The notes under the pieces are model-generated. The model worked only from the letters and a program-made list of their open reading frames with translations, made no database searches and was not told the DNA's origin. Source: a virus. From it: a stretch of 20,439 nucleotides of DNA. A program made the translations under genes and the position numbers. Below are positions 13,644-20,439 of this stretch, in pieces. The stretch's first letter is position 1; each line of letters starts with the position of its first letter. The DNA lies in IMG/VR virus record IMGVR_UViG_3300032050_001021, positions 1-20,439 of that record. One strand, 5' to 3'.

Positions 13644-15350
13644 ATGTCTACACAGGCCCAAACAAATCAAGCGGATCTCGCACTACAGCGAGCAAACCAA
13701 GAAAGGCTAGATGCGCTAGGTGCGCTGAATCGAGCACAGCGTATCCTGGCACGAGCACAAGAAGCAGGATCAGACGTTGATCCCGGTCTGCTGGCACAAG
13801 CACAAGACGGAGTCACCCAGGCCGCGGCGCGACTGGAACAGGCCGTCAATGCCTCGCAAGCGGCCCTACAGAACTATACCACGGTGTTCAACCAGCCCGA
13901 CACCGATGCCGCACAGAACCCACAGGTCAACAACAACCCACCTGCGCTACCACCACCTCCGCCGCTGACCTCCGCGGCACCACCACAAGGCAATCCCCCC
14001 GATCCCACCGTTGAACCAGCAGTTACCAGTCCAGTGACAATATCCAACATCACTGCTTCTCCTCTGCCCGTGGATCAAGGTCCGCAGAGAGATCCCAACG
14101 CTGAGCCATTGGCCACAATCTCCAGACCTGGACAATTTGTTTTTGATGCCAATGGCGAACTGTTACCAGCCGACAGCGTGGTAGCACAACAGATCGAGTT
14201 TGAACGACGCGAAGCCGATGCGGAATTCAACAGAGTGATCAATGTCCAGCCAGGTCCGTTGGGCGGCAGATTTACCGCGGTATATGATCCCGAAACTGGC
14301 AAGTTCAACGTAGAAAATCTTGACACTGGTGAAACAGTGCAATCAGGACTCACTGACGCCCAAGCCACTAGATTGGCCGGCGAATTGTCCGAAGGCGATC
14401 CTGCATATTTTTCCCAGCGAGATGAAGATGATCCAAACGATAGCGATCTTGTTCGAGTAGCTACCGATGATGATGTGGCCCTGGCCTCGCAAGCGCAAGC
14501 ACTGTTGTCACAGGCCCGCCAGCAAGCCGAAGTGTCGGAAATACGCAAGGCCAATGGCAAAGCAGTGGGCGATGGCGACTGGCGTGTGCGCTTGCGCCTG
14601 GCACCTTACGCTACCTATCTCTACAAGAATCCCGAAGGCGCAGGTATCATGGAACCCCTGCGCAACACCGATGGCGTGGTATTTCCTTATACACCGCGCA
14701 TCGACATGAGTTATAACGCAGATTACAATCCCACAGATTTGGTGCATTCCAACTATCGTGGCTATTTCTACAAAGGCAGCCGGGTAGGCGAAGTGACGAT
14801 CACGGCAGATTTCACAGCACAGGATTCGGCCGAGGCCGATTACCTATTGGCCACCATACACTTTTTCAGATCATGCACCAAGATGTTCTACGGTCAAGAC
14901 GACGATCGCGGAGCCCCACCGCCCTTGGTATTCCTCACAGGGTTGGGCGAATTCCAATTCAATGAACATCCCTGCGTGATCAGCCAGTTCAACTACAACT
15001 TGCCCAATGATGTGGACTACATCCGGTCTCGAGGACGCCAGTCAACATCGGCCGGTGTCACACAAGGCGGCAATGGTCTGCTGTGGCGCAGACAACAGAC
15101 TGGCGGACCAACCAACAGTTACAGCCTATCAAACATCTGGTCCAGATTGACTGGAGCCAACTTGCCCAAGGGAGCTATAAATTATCCCCCGGCGCCGCCC
15201 AATCTTGGATTGAATTCTCCCACCTATGTGCCCACCAAGATGCAGGCCATACTGACACTGTTGCCCATGCCCACACGCAGTCAAGTCACGCAACAGTTCA
15301 GCCTTGATCGTTATGCCAATGGTAACTTGCTCAAAGGAGGATTCTGGTAA
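13644..15350 (+). CDS. Baseplate structural protein, tail-tube-cap-like (gp48/gp54 type), with disordered N-terminal half
   Basis: A 568-residue protein; the ATG at 13644 is chosen over one at 13599 because AAGGAA lies 6 bases before it and the late promoter lies between. Residues 1-80 are Ala/Gln-rich helix, 90-150 a Pro/Asn-rich linker (PALPPPPPLTSAAPPQGNPP), and 150-310 a poorly conserved acidic part. The conserved domain is about 313-565: VRLRLAPYATYLYKNP, FPYTPRIDMSYNADYNPT, ATIHFFRSCTKMFYGQDD, then QFNYNLPNDVDYIRSR and a final QAILTLLPMPTRSQ. This domain is known in phage baseplate or tube-end proteins; linking it to T4 gp48 or gp54 is my inference from position before gp53 and general pattern. 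It overlaps gp53 by one base (TAATG). Confidence 0.6.
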   Translation: MSTQAQTNQADLALQRANQERLDALGALNRAQRILARAQEAGSDVDPGLLAQAQDGVTQAAARLEQAVNASQAALQNYTTVFNQPDTDAAQNPQVNNNPPALPPPPPLTSAAPPQGNPPDPTVEPAVTSPVTISNITASPLPVDQGPQRDPNAEPLATISRPGQFVFDANGELLPADSVVAQQIEFERREADAEFNRVINVQPGPLGGRFTAVYDPETGKFNVENLDTGETVQSGLTDAQATRLAGELSEGDPAYFSQRDEDDPNDSDLVRVATDDDVALASQAQALLSQARQQAEVSEIRKANGKAVGDGDWRVRLRLAPYATYLYKNPEGAGIMEPLRNTDGVVFPYTPRIDMSYNADYNPTDLVHSNYRGYFYKGSRVGEVTITADFTAQDSAEADYLLATIHFFRSCTKMFYGQDDDRGAPPPLVFLTGLGEFQFNEHPCVISQFNYNLPNDVDYIRSRGRQSTSAGVTQGGNGLLWRRQQTGGPTNSYSLSNIWSRLTGANLPKGAINYPPAPPNLGLNSPTYVPTKMQAILTLLPMPTRSQVTQQFSLDRYANGNLLKGGFW

Positions 15351-15649
15351 TGGCCATATATGCAAGCACTAGTGCTTATTTTACCACGCCCAAAAATGGT
15401 GTGTATCTTGACTTCATGACCAATCGGCCCATCCCCAAACAGGCCGACGACATCCTGTTCCGCATCAATGCCACTTACAATCTGCGCCCGGATCTCTTGG
15501 CCTATGACCTTTATCAAGATGCTGGTCTGTGGTGGGTGTTTGCCCAGCGCAATCCCAACACTCTGCCTGATCCGCTGTATGATTTCCGTGATGGTGTGCA
15601 GATCTACTTGCCCAAGATAACCACCCTCAAAGCCGCCCTGGGATTCTAA
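15350..15649 (+). CDS. gp53: Baseplate wedge protein, gp53-like
   Basis: A 99-residue protein beginning MAIYASTSAYFTTPKNGVYL. The C-terminal block YDLYQDAGLWWVFAQRNPNT followed by LPDPLYDFRDGVQIYLP is typical of T4 gp53 and related wedge proteins, whose C-terminal fold is LysM-like. It is shorter than T4 gp53 (about 196 residues) and keeps mostly the conserved C-terminal domain, as in many non-coliphage relatives. gp53 holds neighbouring baseplate wedges together around the hub. The start shares a base with the previous stop, so translation is coupled; the next gene begins 3 bases after its stop. Confidence 0.83.
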   Translation: MAIYASTSAYFTTPKNGVYLDFMTNRPIPKQADDILFRINATYNLRPDLLAYDLYQDAGLWWVFAQRNPNTLPDPLYDFRDGVQIYLPKITTLKAALGF

Positions 15650-15652
15650 TCG

Positions 15653-18616
15653 ATGGCAGCCACTTTTATCCTGAGCCAGTCCGCGGCCATTGTCGATCTA
15701 GATCAAGCCGATCGGCAATTGGGCACAGCAGTGAGGCTCACTGGCGATCTTGGAGCTGCTGTGGCCACGCGATCCGTCACCCGTGCAGAGAATCTGTTTG
15801 GGCAGGTCAATACCTATCTGGGGCTGGCCGAATCCAGCAACAGTCGAGCATTCGCCCAAATACAAGACATGGGCCGCCAGAGCACCAATGAACTAGAGCG
15901 TCAAAATACCCGGAGCCTCAGTGCCCGTTATGACGCTGTTCAGGCCGGCATTGACGGAACCCGTAGAGAAGCCAGTGCATTGATCAATCGTCTCAATACA
16001 GTGCGCTACGATGAAGCCAACAATCGTCCACAGGCATCAGCTGACAGCGCCGGCGACGAAGTGGTCAACGCACAGCGAGGCAATCAAGAAGATGCCAACG
16101 TATCGTCCCCGCCACTGCCGCTCCAAACCTTTGACGATGACGGCAATCTAGTAGATGCCAATCCTGGCTACAGTCGGGAATCCAATGCCGACCAACCGCA
16201 ACTGCTGAACAATGCGGATCTTGGGCTAGACCAAGGTTCTACCACGGTAGGCGGTGCTAGACCAGTGGTCACTGTGAATCAAACTCAATCTGGTCCTGCC
16301 GATGGAGGTGACGATCAACGCGACACTACCACGGTCAATGTGGGCGGCACGGCATCTACCGACGGAAGGCCCGCTATCGCGCCGGAATTCCTGTCGCCCA
16401 TTGACGCACGCCCCAATCCACTGGCCAAGCTGGCATCCATGACTTATACAGTGAGCTGGTATATAATGACACCTCGTGAGTATGTGAACATGCTGAACAG
16501 CCAACGCAAGTCCATAACCACAGAATCTCTGATCGTGCAGAGCGGTGGCATTGACGGAACTCCCATCCAGGGAGTAGGACGTCGTAATCCTTTTTTCAAA
16601 TATGATTACTATTTTGATGATCTCACTATAATGAGCCAGATCGGCACGCAGAGCGGCGCCAGGGCACACAACGCAGTAGAGATGGAGTTCAAGATCATTG
16701 AACCCAATGGTATCACCTTCCTGCCCACGCTGAGGGATGCCGTGAGAGCACATCTCAAGAACAGTGATCCCACAGTGAGTTACACTACGTGCAACTACCT
16801 CATGGTCATTAGATTCTATGGCTATGACGCCAACGGACAGCTGATCAACGGCAGCCAATTAGGACAGACCGAAATTGGCAGCGATCGAGACAGCATCGTG
16901 GAAAAATGGATACCTTTCACCATATCTGAACTCACTTACAAGATAGCCAGTCGCAACGTGGAATATCTCGTGAAGGCTTCTATACCTCAGACCACAGTGG
17001 GATTCAGCCAGTCCTATGGAACCATACCCTTTGACTTTGAACTCAAGGCTCCAGACATAGCAACCTTGCTCAATGGCAGACCTCTGCTGGCACCGGTCAC
17101 TGCCACACAGCGGCAATTGAATCAAGATGAGATTAGAGATCTTGAATCATCCAGCCAAGCACCAGCCAAGGCCAGTGAACTTTCTGCCCGCAAGACTTAC
17201 ACACAGGGTCTTTGTGAGGCGCTGAATCAGCACCAACTGGAATTACAAAAATCTGGCGCACAAGAAACTGCGGACATCTATGAGATCAGGATTGAAAATG
17301 TGGCTGGCCTGGCCGATGCAAAAATAGCACGCCCGGCCAAACAAGACAAGAGCCGCACAGCGTTTGTGCCTGGACAGAACGCCCGAGATGACCTTTTGAT
17401 GCGGACCAGCAGCTATAACAAAGACAACAAGAATTTTTCTGTCACCCGAGGAACGCAGATCGTGCAGTTGATCGATCTGATCATGCGCAACAGCAGTTAC
17501 ATCGTCAGCCAACAGAATCTCATCCAGGACGAAAAAACACGGCAATGGAAAGTGCAGACTCCTGTGAAAACAGTGCAGTGGTATAAGATCCGTTGCCGCA
17601 TAGAACCTCAAGATCAGTATGACAAAAAACGCCGGCAGTATGCCAACAAGATCATATATCTCATCAGCCGATATCAGATCAACGATCCTCGCATCGCTGA
17701 GTTCCCCACAGCAGGCTATCGCGGCGCACACAAGATCTACAACTATTGGTTCACGGGACTCAACAGCGAAGTGATGGATTTTGAAATCAATGTCAATGCC
17801 AACTATGTGACCATATTTGGCAACAACCAGAACAGAGTGGCACAACCCTTGGTGGGTGGCAGCGGTAGGCTCTACGAAAAAGTGGTGTATCAGAACAAGC
17901 CCAACATGGAAGGCACTGGCGGCCCCGGCGATACCAATTCAATCGCGGCCAATCTGGCCGATCGACTGTATCAAGATACGGACATTGCCAATTCTCAAGT
18001 GGTGATCATTGGAGATCCAGATTGGTTGGTGCAGAGCGATGTGTTTTACACGGGATCATTTAGTCTAGCCCAAAGCATGCCCGACGGCAGTGTCAACGCC
18101 GATGCATCAGAAATCCTGTATGAACTGCGATTCAATCCTGTGGCAGACTACAATATCTCAACAGGCTTGGCCCAGGTCAATGCCAACAACACTGCCTATA
18201 GCCAGAGCACCGGAGAGCGCAACTTGCCCAGTGAAAGTTCTGTGTTCTCTGCACACACTATCTGGAGCATGTTCAAAGGTGGTAAATTCACACAGCGATT
18301 GGCAGGAAATATCAAGAACTTTGATCTCAGCAAGGGTGTTAAACCTCTGCTGGGACAGGCACAGCCCACCCAAGGCAGCCGATTCAGCCAGGCTGATGTG
18401 CGTCGCGTGGACAACGAGATTGCCGCTCGAGATGCCAGCCAGTCTACCAACACTGTGCCTGCACCCAGTTTGTTGGAGTTAGAGTTTGGTGCATCCAGTG
18501 ATCCTGATGCAGTAAGTAATGCGACGGGCAGTCGAGTCAGCGAAGTACCACCCAAACCAGGGTCCAGAGTGGTCAGCGATGATGCCCCGCAGATATCAGA
18601 TATCATAGCACCATAA
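15653..18616 (+). CDS. Large baseplate hub-like structural protein
   Basis: A 987-residue protein. Residues 1-110 are helical and charged, 110-250 a low-complexity Asn/Asp/Gly/Thr-rich linker. A first conserved block spans about 253-465 (NPLAKLASMTYTVSWYIMTP, FFKYDYYFDDLTIMSQIG, EFKIIEPNGITFLPTL, ISELTYKIASRNVEYLVKA). A second spans about 530-720 (RGTQIVQLIDLIMRNSSYIV, KIIYLISRYQINDPRIAEFP, WFTGLNSEVMDFEINVNANY). A third has GDPDWLVQSDVFY from about 786. The tail after about 850 is again low complexity. Its place between gp53 and the gp5-like spike and its blocks resembling phage hub proteins suggest the gp27-type role of carrying the spike at the tube end. I cannot confirm gp27 homology by eye. 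No clear ribosome site; start follows gp53 by 3 bases. Confidence 0.6.
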   Translation: MAATFILSQSAAIVDLDQADRQLGTAVRLTGDLGAAVATRSVTRAENLFGQVNTYLGLAESSNSRAFAQIQDMGRQSTNELERQNTRSLSARYDAVQAGIDGTRREASALINRLNTVRYDEANNRPQASADSAGDEVVNAQRGNQEDANVSSPPLPLQTFDDDGNLVDANPGYSRESNADQPQLLNNADLGLDQGSTTVGGARPVVTVNQTQSGPADGGDDQRDTTTVNVGGTASTDGRPAIAPEFLSPIDARPNPLAKLASMTYTVSWYIMTPREYVNMLNSQRKSITTESLIVQSGGIDGTPIQGVGRRNPFFKYDYYFDDLTIMSQIGTQSGARAHNAVEMEFKIIEPNGITFLPTLRDAVRAHLKNSDPTVSYTTCNYLMVIRFYGYDANGQLINGSQLGQTEIGSDRDSIVEKWIPFTISELTYKIASRNVEYLVKASIPQTTVGFSQSYGTIPFDFELKAPDIATLLNGRPLLAPVTATQRQLNQDEIRDLESSSQAPAKASELSARKTYTQGLCEALNQHQLELQKSGAQETADIYEIRIENVAGLADAKIARPAKQDKSRTAFVPGQNARDDLLMRTSSYNKDNKNFSVTRGTQIVQLIDLIMRNSSYIVSQQNLIQDEKTRQWKVQTPVKTVQWYKIRCRIEPQDQYDKKRRQYANKIIYLISRYQINDPRIAEFPTAGYRGAHKIYNYWFTGLNSEVMDFEINVNANYVTIFGNNQNRVAQPLVGGSGRLYEKVVYQNKPNMEGTGGPGDTNSIAANLADRLYQDTDIANSQVVIIGDPDWLVQSDVFYTGSFSLAQSMPDGSVNADASEILYELRFNPVADYNISTGLAQVNANNTAYSQSTGERNLPSESSVFSAHTIWSMFKGGKFTQRLAGNIKNFDLSKGVKPLLGQAQPTQGSRFSQADVRRVDNEIAARDASQSTNTVPAPSLLELEFGASSDPDAVSNATGSRVSEVPPKPGSRVVSDDAPQISDIIAP

Positions 18617-18625
18617 AGGAAAACA

Positions 18626-20439
18626 ATGGCAGAAAACGTCCAACGCACCTCGGGCATACCCGGTGCCTACAAACTAGACAGAGGCAACGCTCCCACTCAG
18701 GTGGGCATCTACATAGGCGAAGTGAGATCCGTGGTAGATTCTCAGGTTCGTGGCGGTCGAGTGCAGGTCTGGATTGAAGACTTTGCCGGCCCAGACAAAA
18801 ACAATCCCGACCTTTGGCGCACAGTGAGCCCTGTGAGTCCTTTTTATGGAACCACAAATCCTACCACCGAACAAGACACTGGTGAAGGCAGCTACATAGG
18901 TAACCGCCAAAGTTACGGCATGTGGTTCACTCCGCCGGATATCGGCACACAAGTAGTTTGCGTGTTTGCTTCGGGGGATGCCAACAGCGGCTATTATCTC
19001 GGTTGCATCGTGCAACCCGGACTCAATCACATGTTGCCGGCTATCGGTGCCAGTAGGAAATTCAAACTAGACAACAACAATCAAAGTTCTTATTTCCAAA
19101 ACAGTCCTCAACTGCCAGTGGTAGAATTCAATGACGACAATCAAACACTGAGCGAAAATCCCAGATTCTTTGATCAGACCAAACCGGTACACGGCGTGGT
19201 CGCTGCCACGCTGTTACAGCAGGGCTTGATCAATGATCCCTTGCGCGGTCCCATTGGATCCAATGCCCAACGAGAGAGTCCCAGTTCGGTTTACGGCATA
19301 TCCACACCAGGAAGACCGATCTATGCTGGTGGACTGAGCGAACAAAACATACGCCAACAGTTGGAGCAAGGTCTATTGTTACCGCAAGATGTGCAAGTGA
19401 TTGGCCGACGTGGTGGCCATAGCCTCGTGATGGACGACGGCGATCTCACTGGACAGGATGCCCTAGTGCGCATACGCACTGCCAAAGGTCATCAGATAAC
19501 CATGTCAGACACCGGCGATTGTTTCTTTATCACCCATGCCAATGGTCAGTCATGGTTGGAGTTTGGCAGCCAGGGCACAGTGGACATCTATTCTACCAAC
19601 AGTATCAACTTGCGCAGCCAAGGTGACATCAACTTGCACGCTGATCGCAACATCAACATGAATGCCCGGAACTCCATCAACATCCGCGGCGAACGATCAG
19701 TCACAGCAGAAAGTGAAAATCTCATCCAGCTCAACAGCAAAAAAGCCATGTTGCAATACGCAGACAGTTTCATTGGTATCAAGAGCGATGGAACCTTGAG
19801 CATGAAATCAACAAAAGCCGGAACCTGGGACGCAGGATCAAACATGGTGCTGTCCGCAGGTTGTATCAGCCTCAATGGCGGCTCTGCTCCTGATGTGCCC
19901 AAACCCAATAACCTTTCCATACAGAATCTTCCTGACGTGAAGTTTGAACAGAACCAAGGATGGATAGTAGAAGGTGGTGCGATCAAGACAGCAGTGACTC
20001 GTGCGCCCACGCACATGCCTTATCCTTTTGCCAATCGTGGTATCCAGGCCCAGACCAGTATTGATACCTTCGCTGATGCAGAATCATTGTTGCCCACTGA
20101 AATTGAAACTCGCTATGTAGAAATACAAAACACTGAATTTGACGCCATCAATGAAACTGATTATGAAGAACAAACTCCGGCCACTGTGAGCGTGGGATCC
20201 ATAGAACCCGAGCAAGTGACAGGCATGCTGGCACAGGCCAGCAAAGATGTGCCTCAAGACGCCATAGAAATCAGCAACGAGTATGGTGTGGGCAAGTATG
20301 GACTCAGTCCTCAACAGTTGGAGGCTGCTGGATATCTCAAGCCCGGAACCTATGAATTTTATCTGGCCGACAGTGAAACCGATGTCACTGATATCCTGAA
20401 CAATCCCACGGTATGGACTGGATATGCCGGCGTCAACAA
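18626..20439 (+). CDS. gp5: Baseplate central spike, gp5-like / VgrG-like (partial, C-terminus outside)
   Basis: The frame opens at an ATG with AGGA 5 bases upstream and stays open to the window end (604 residues seen). Residues 25-135 look like the gp5 OB-fold: VGIYIGEVRSVVDSQVRGGR, VQVWIEDF, MWFTPPDIGTQVVCVFASGD, GYYLGCIVQPG. At about 285-400 short alternating repeats (GTVDIYSTNSINLRSQGDIN, INMNARNSINIRG) form the intertwined beta-helix of spike/VgrG proteins. No lysozyme domain of the T4 gp5 kind is seen between them. After about 540 a different domain starts, with EYGVGKYGLSPQQLEAAGYL and LNNPTVWTGYAGV, also seen in other phage virion proteins and perhaps cell-wall related. The protein should cap the tail tube and pierce the outer membrane. 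Confidence 0.82.
   Translation, partial: MAENVQRTSGIPGAYKLDRGNAPTQVGIYIGEVRSVVDSQVRGGRVQVWIEDFAGPDKNNPDLWRTVSPVSPFYGTTNPTTEQDTGEGSYIGNRQSYGMWFTPPDIGTQVVCVFASGDANSGYYLGCIVQPGLNHMLPAIGASRKFKLDNNNQSSYFQNSPQLPVVEFNDDNQTLSENPRFFDQTKPVHGVVAATLLQQGLINDPLRGPIGSNAQRESPSSVYGISTPGRPIYAGGLSEQNIRQQLEQGLLLPQDVQVIGRRGGHSLVMDDGDLTGQDALVRIRTAKGHQITMSDTGDCFFITHANGQSWLEFGSQGTVDIYSTNSINLRSQGDINLHADRNINMNARNSINIRGERSVTAESENLIQLNSKKAMLQYADSFIGIKSDGTLSMKSTKAGTWDAGSNMVLSAGCISLNGGSAPDVPKPNNLSIQNLPDVKFEQNQGWIVEGGAIKTAVTRAPTHMPYPFANRGIQAQTSIDTFADAESLLPTEIETRYVEIQNTEFDAINETDYEEQTPATVSVGSIEPEQVTGMLAQASKDVPQDAIEISNEYGVGKYGLSPQQLEAAGYLKPGTYEFYLADSETDVTDILNNPTVWTGYAGVN

Noticed and set aside
14075-14560. Minus-strand frame of 161 codons inside the tube-cap-like gene
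   Set aside because: Ser/Arg-rich product typical of an antisense shadow, no start signals.
15176-15183. TATAAATT, one base off the T4 late promoter, upstream of gp53
   Set aside because: Inside the coding region of the tube-cap-like protein in a tightly coupled operon; no sign of an internal start.
1-20439. CRISPR array, insertion sequence or integrase
   Set aside because: No regularly spaced repeats, no transposase or integrase motifs, and no terminal inverted repeats seen.

Overview
The window is a stretch of a tailed-phage genome of the T4-like contractile-tail (myovirus) kind, of the divergent marine/freshwater type rather than T4 itself. The evidence is a set of T4-type hallmark proteins recognisable by motif: portal (gp20-like), a tape-measure protein, the gp26/gp51-like pair, the gp46/gp47 recombination nuclease, the late sigma factor gp55, baseplate wedge gp53 and a gp5-like central spike. 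Genes are tightly packed, often with ATGA or TAATG junctions, and no bacterial housekeeping gene is present. The host cannot be told; the roughly even base composition argues weakly against a very AT-rich host.

Layout. (1) 1-2996, leftward: portal (cut by the window start) and the 792-residue tape-measure protein. (2) 3043-5378, rightward: gp26-like baseplate/tail-assembly protein, gp51-like protein, an unrecognised protein, a GNAT-like protein and a small conserved protein. The gp51-like reading frame has no good start of its own and can be reached by a -1 slip at a canonical heptamer (A AAT TTT). (3) 5379-5811, a non-coding stretch between convergent operons with several strong hairpins and one rho-independent terminator. 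(4) 13528 down to 5812, leftward, a very compact operon in the order gp55 / radical SAM / gp47 / radical SAM / gp46 / radical SAM (split by a frameshift) / GIY-YIG nuclease. (5) 13644-20439, rightward: baseplate module (tube-cap-like protein, gp53, a 987-residue hub-like protein, gp5-like spike cut by the window end).

Regulation can be read in part. A near-perfect sigma70 promoter (TTGACA, 16 bp, TATAAT) drives the leftward gp55/recombination operon. Starts of structural genes carry a TAAATA element like the T4 late promoter (TATAAATA), which a gp55-type factor recognises. So the 13529-13643 gap looks like a divergent early/late switch: host polymerase makes gp55, and gp55 then turns on portal, tape-measure and baseplate genes.

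The most unusual feature is the regular alternation of three radical SAM genes with gp55, gp47 and gp46. Two of them have the N-terminal twitch-type cysteine layout; the third has a C-terminal SPASM-like cysteine cluster. The central one (8973-10463) is clearly AT-richer than its neighbours. Their substrate is unknown; close translational coupling with the recombination nuclease suggests co-expression in early infection.
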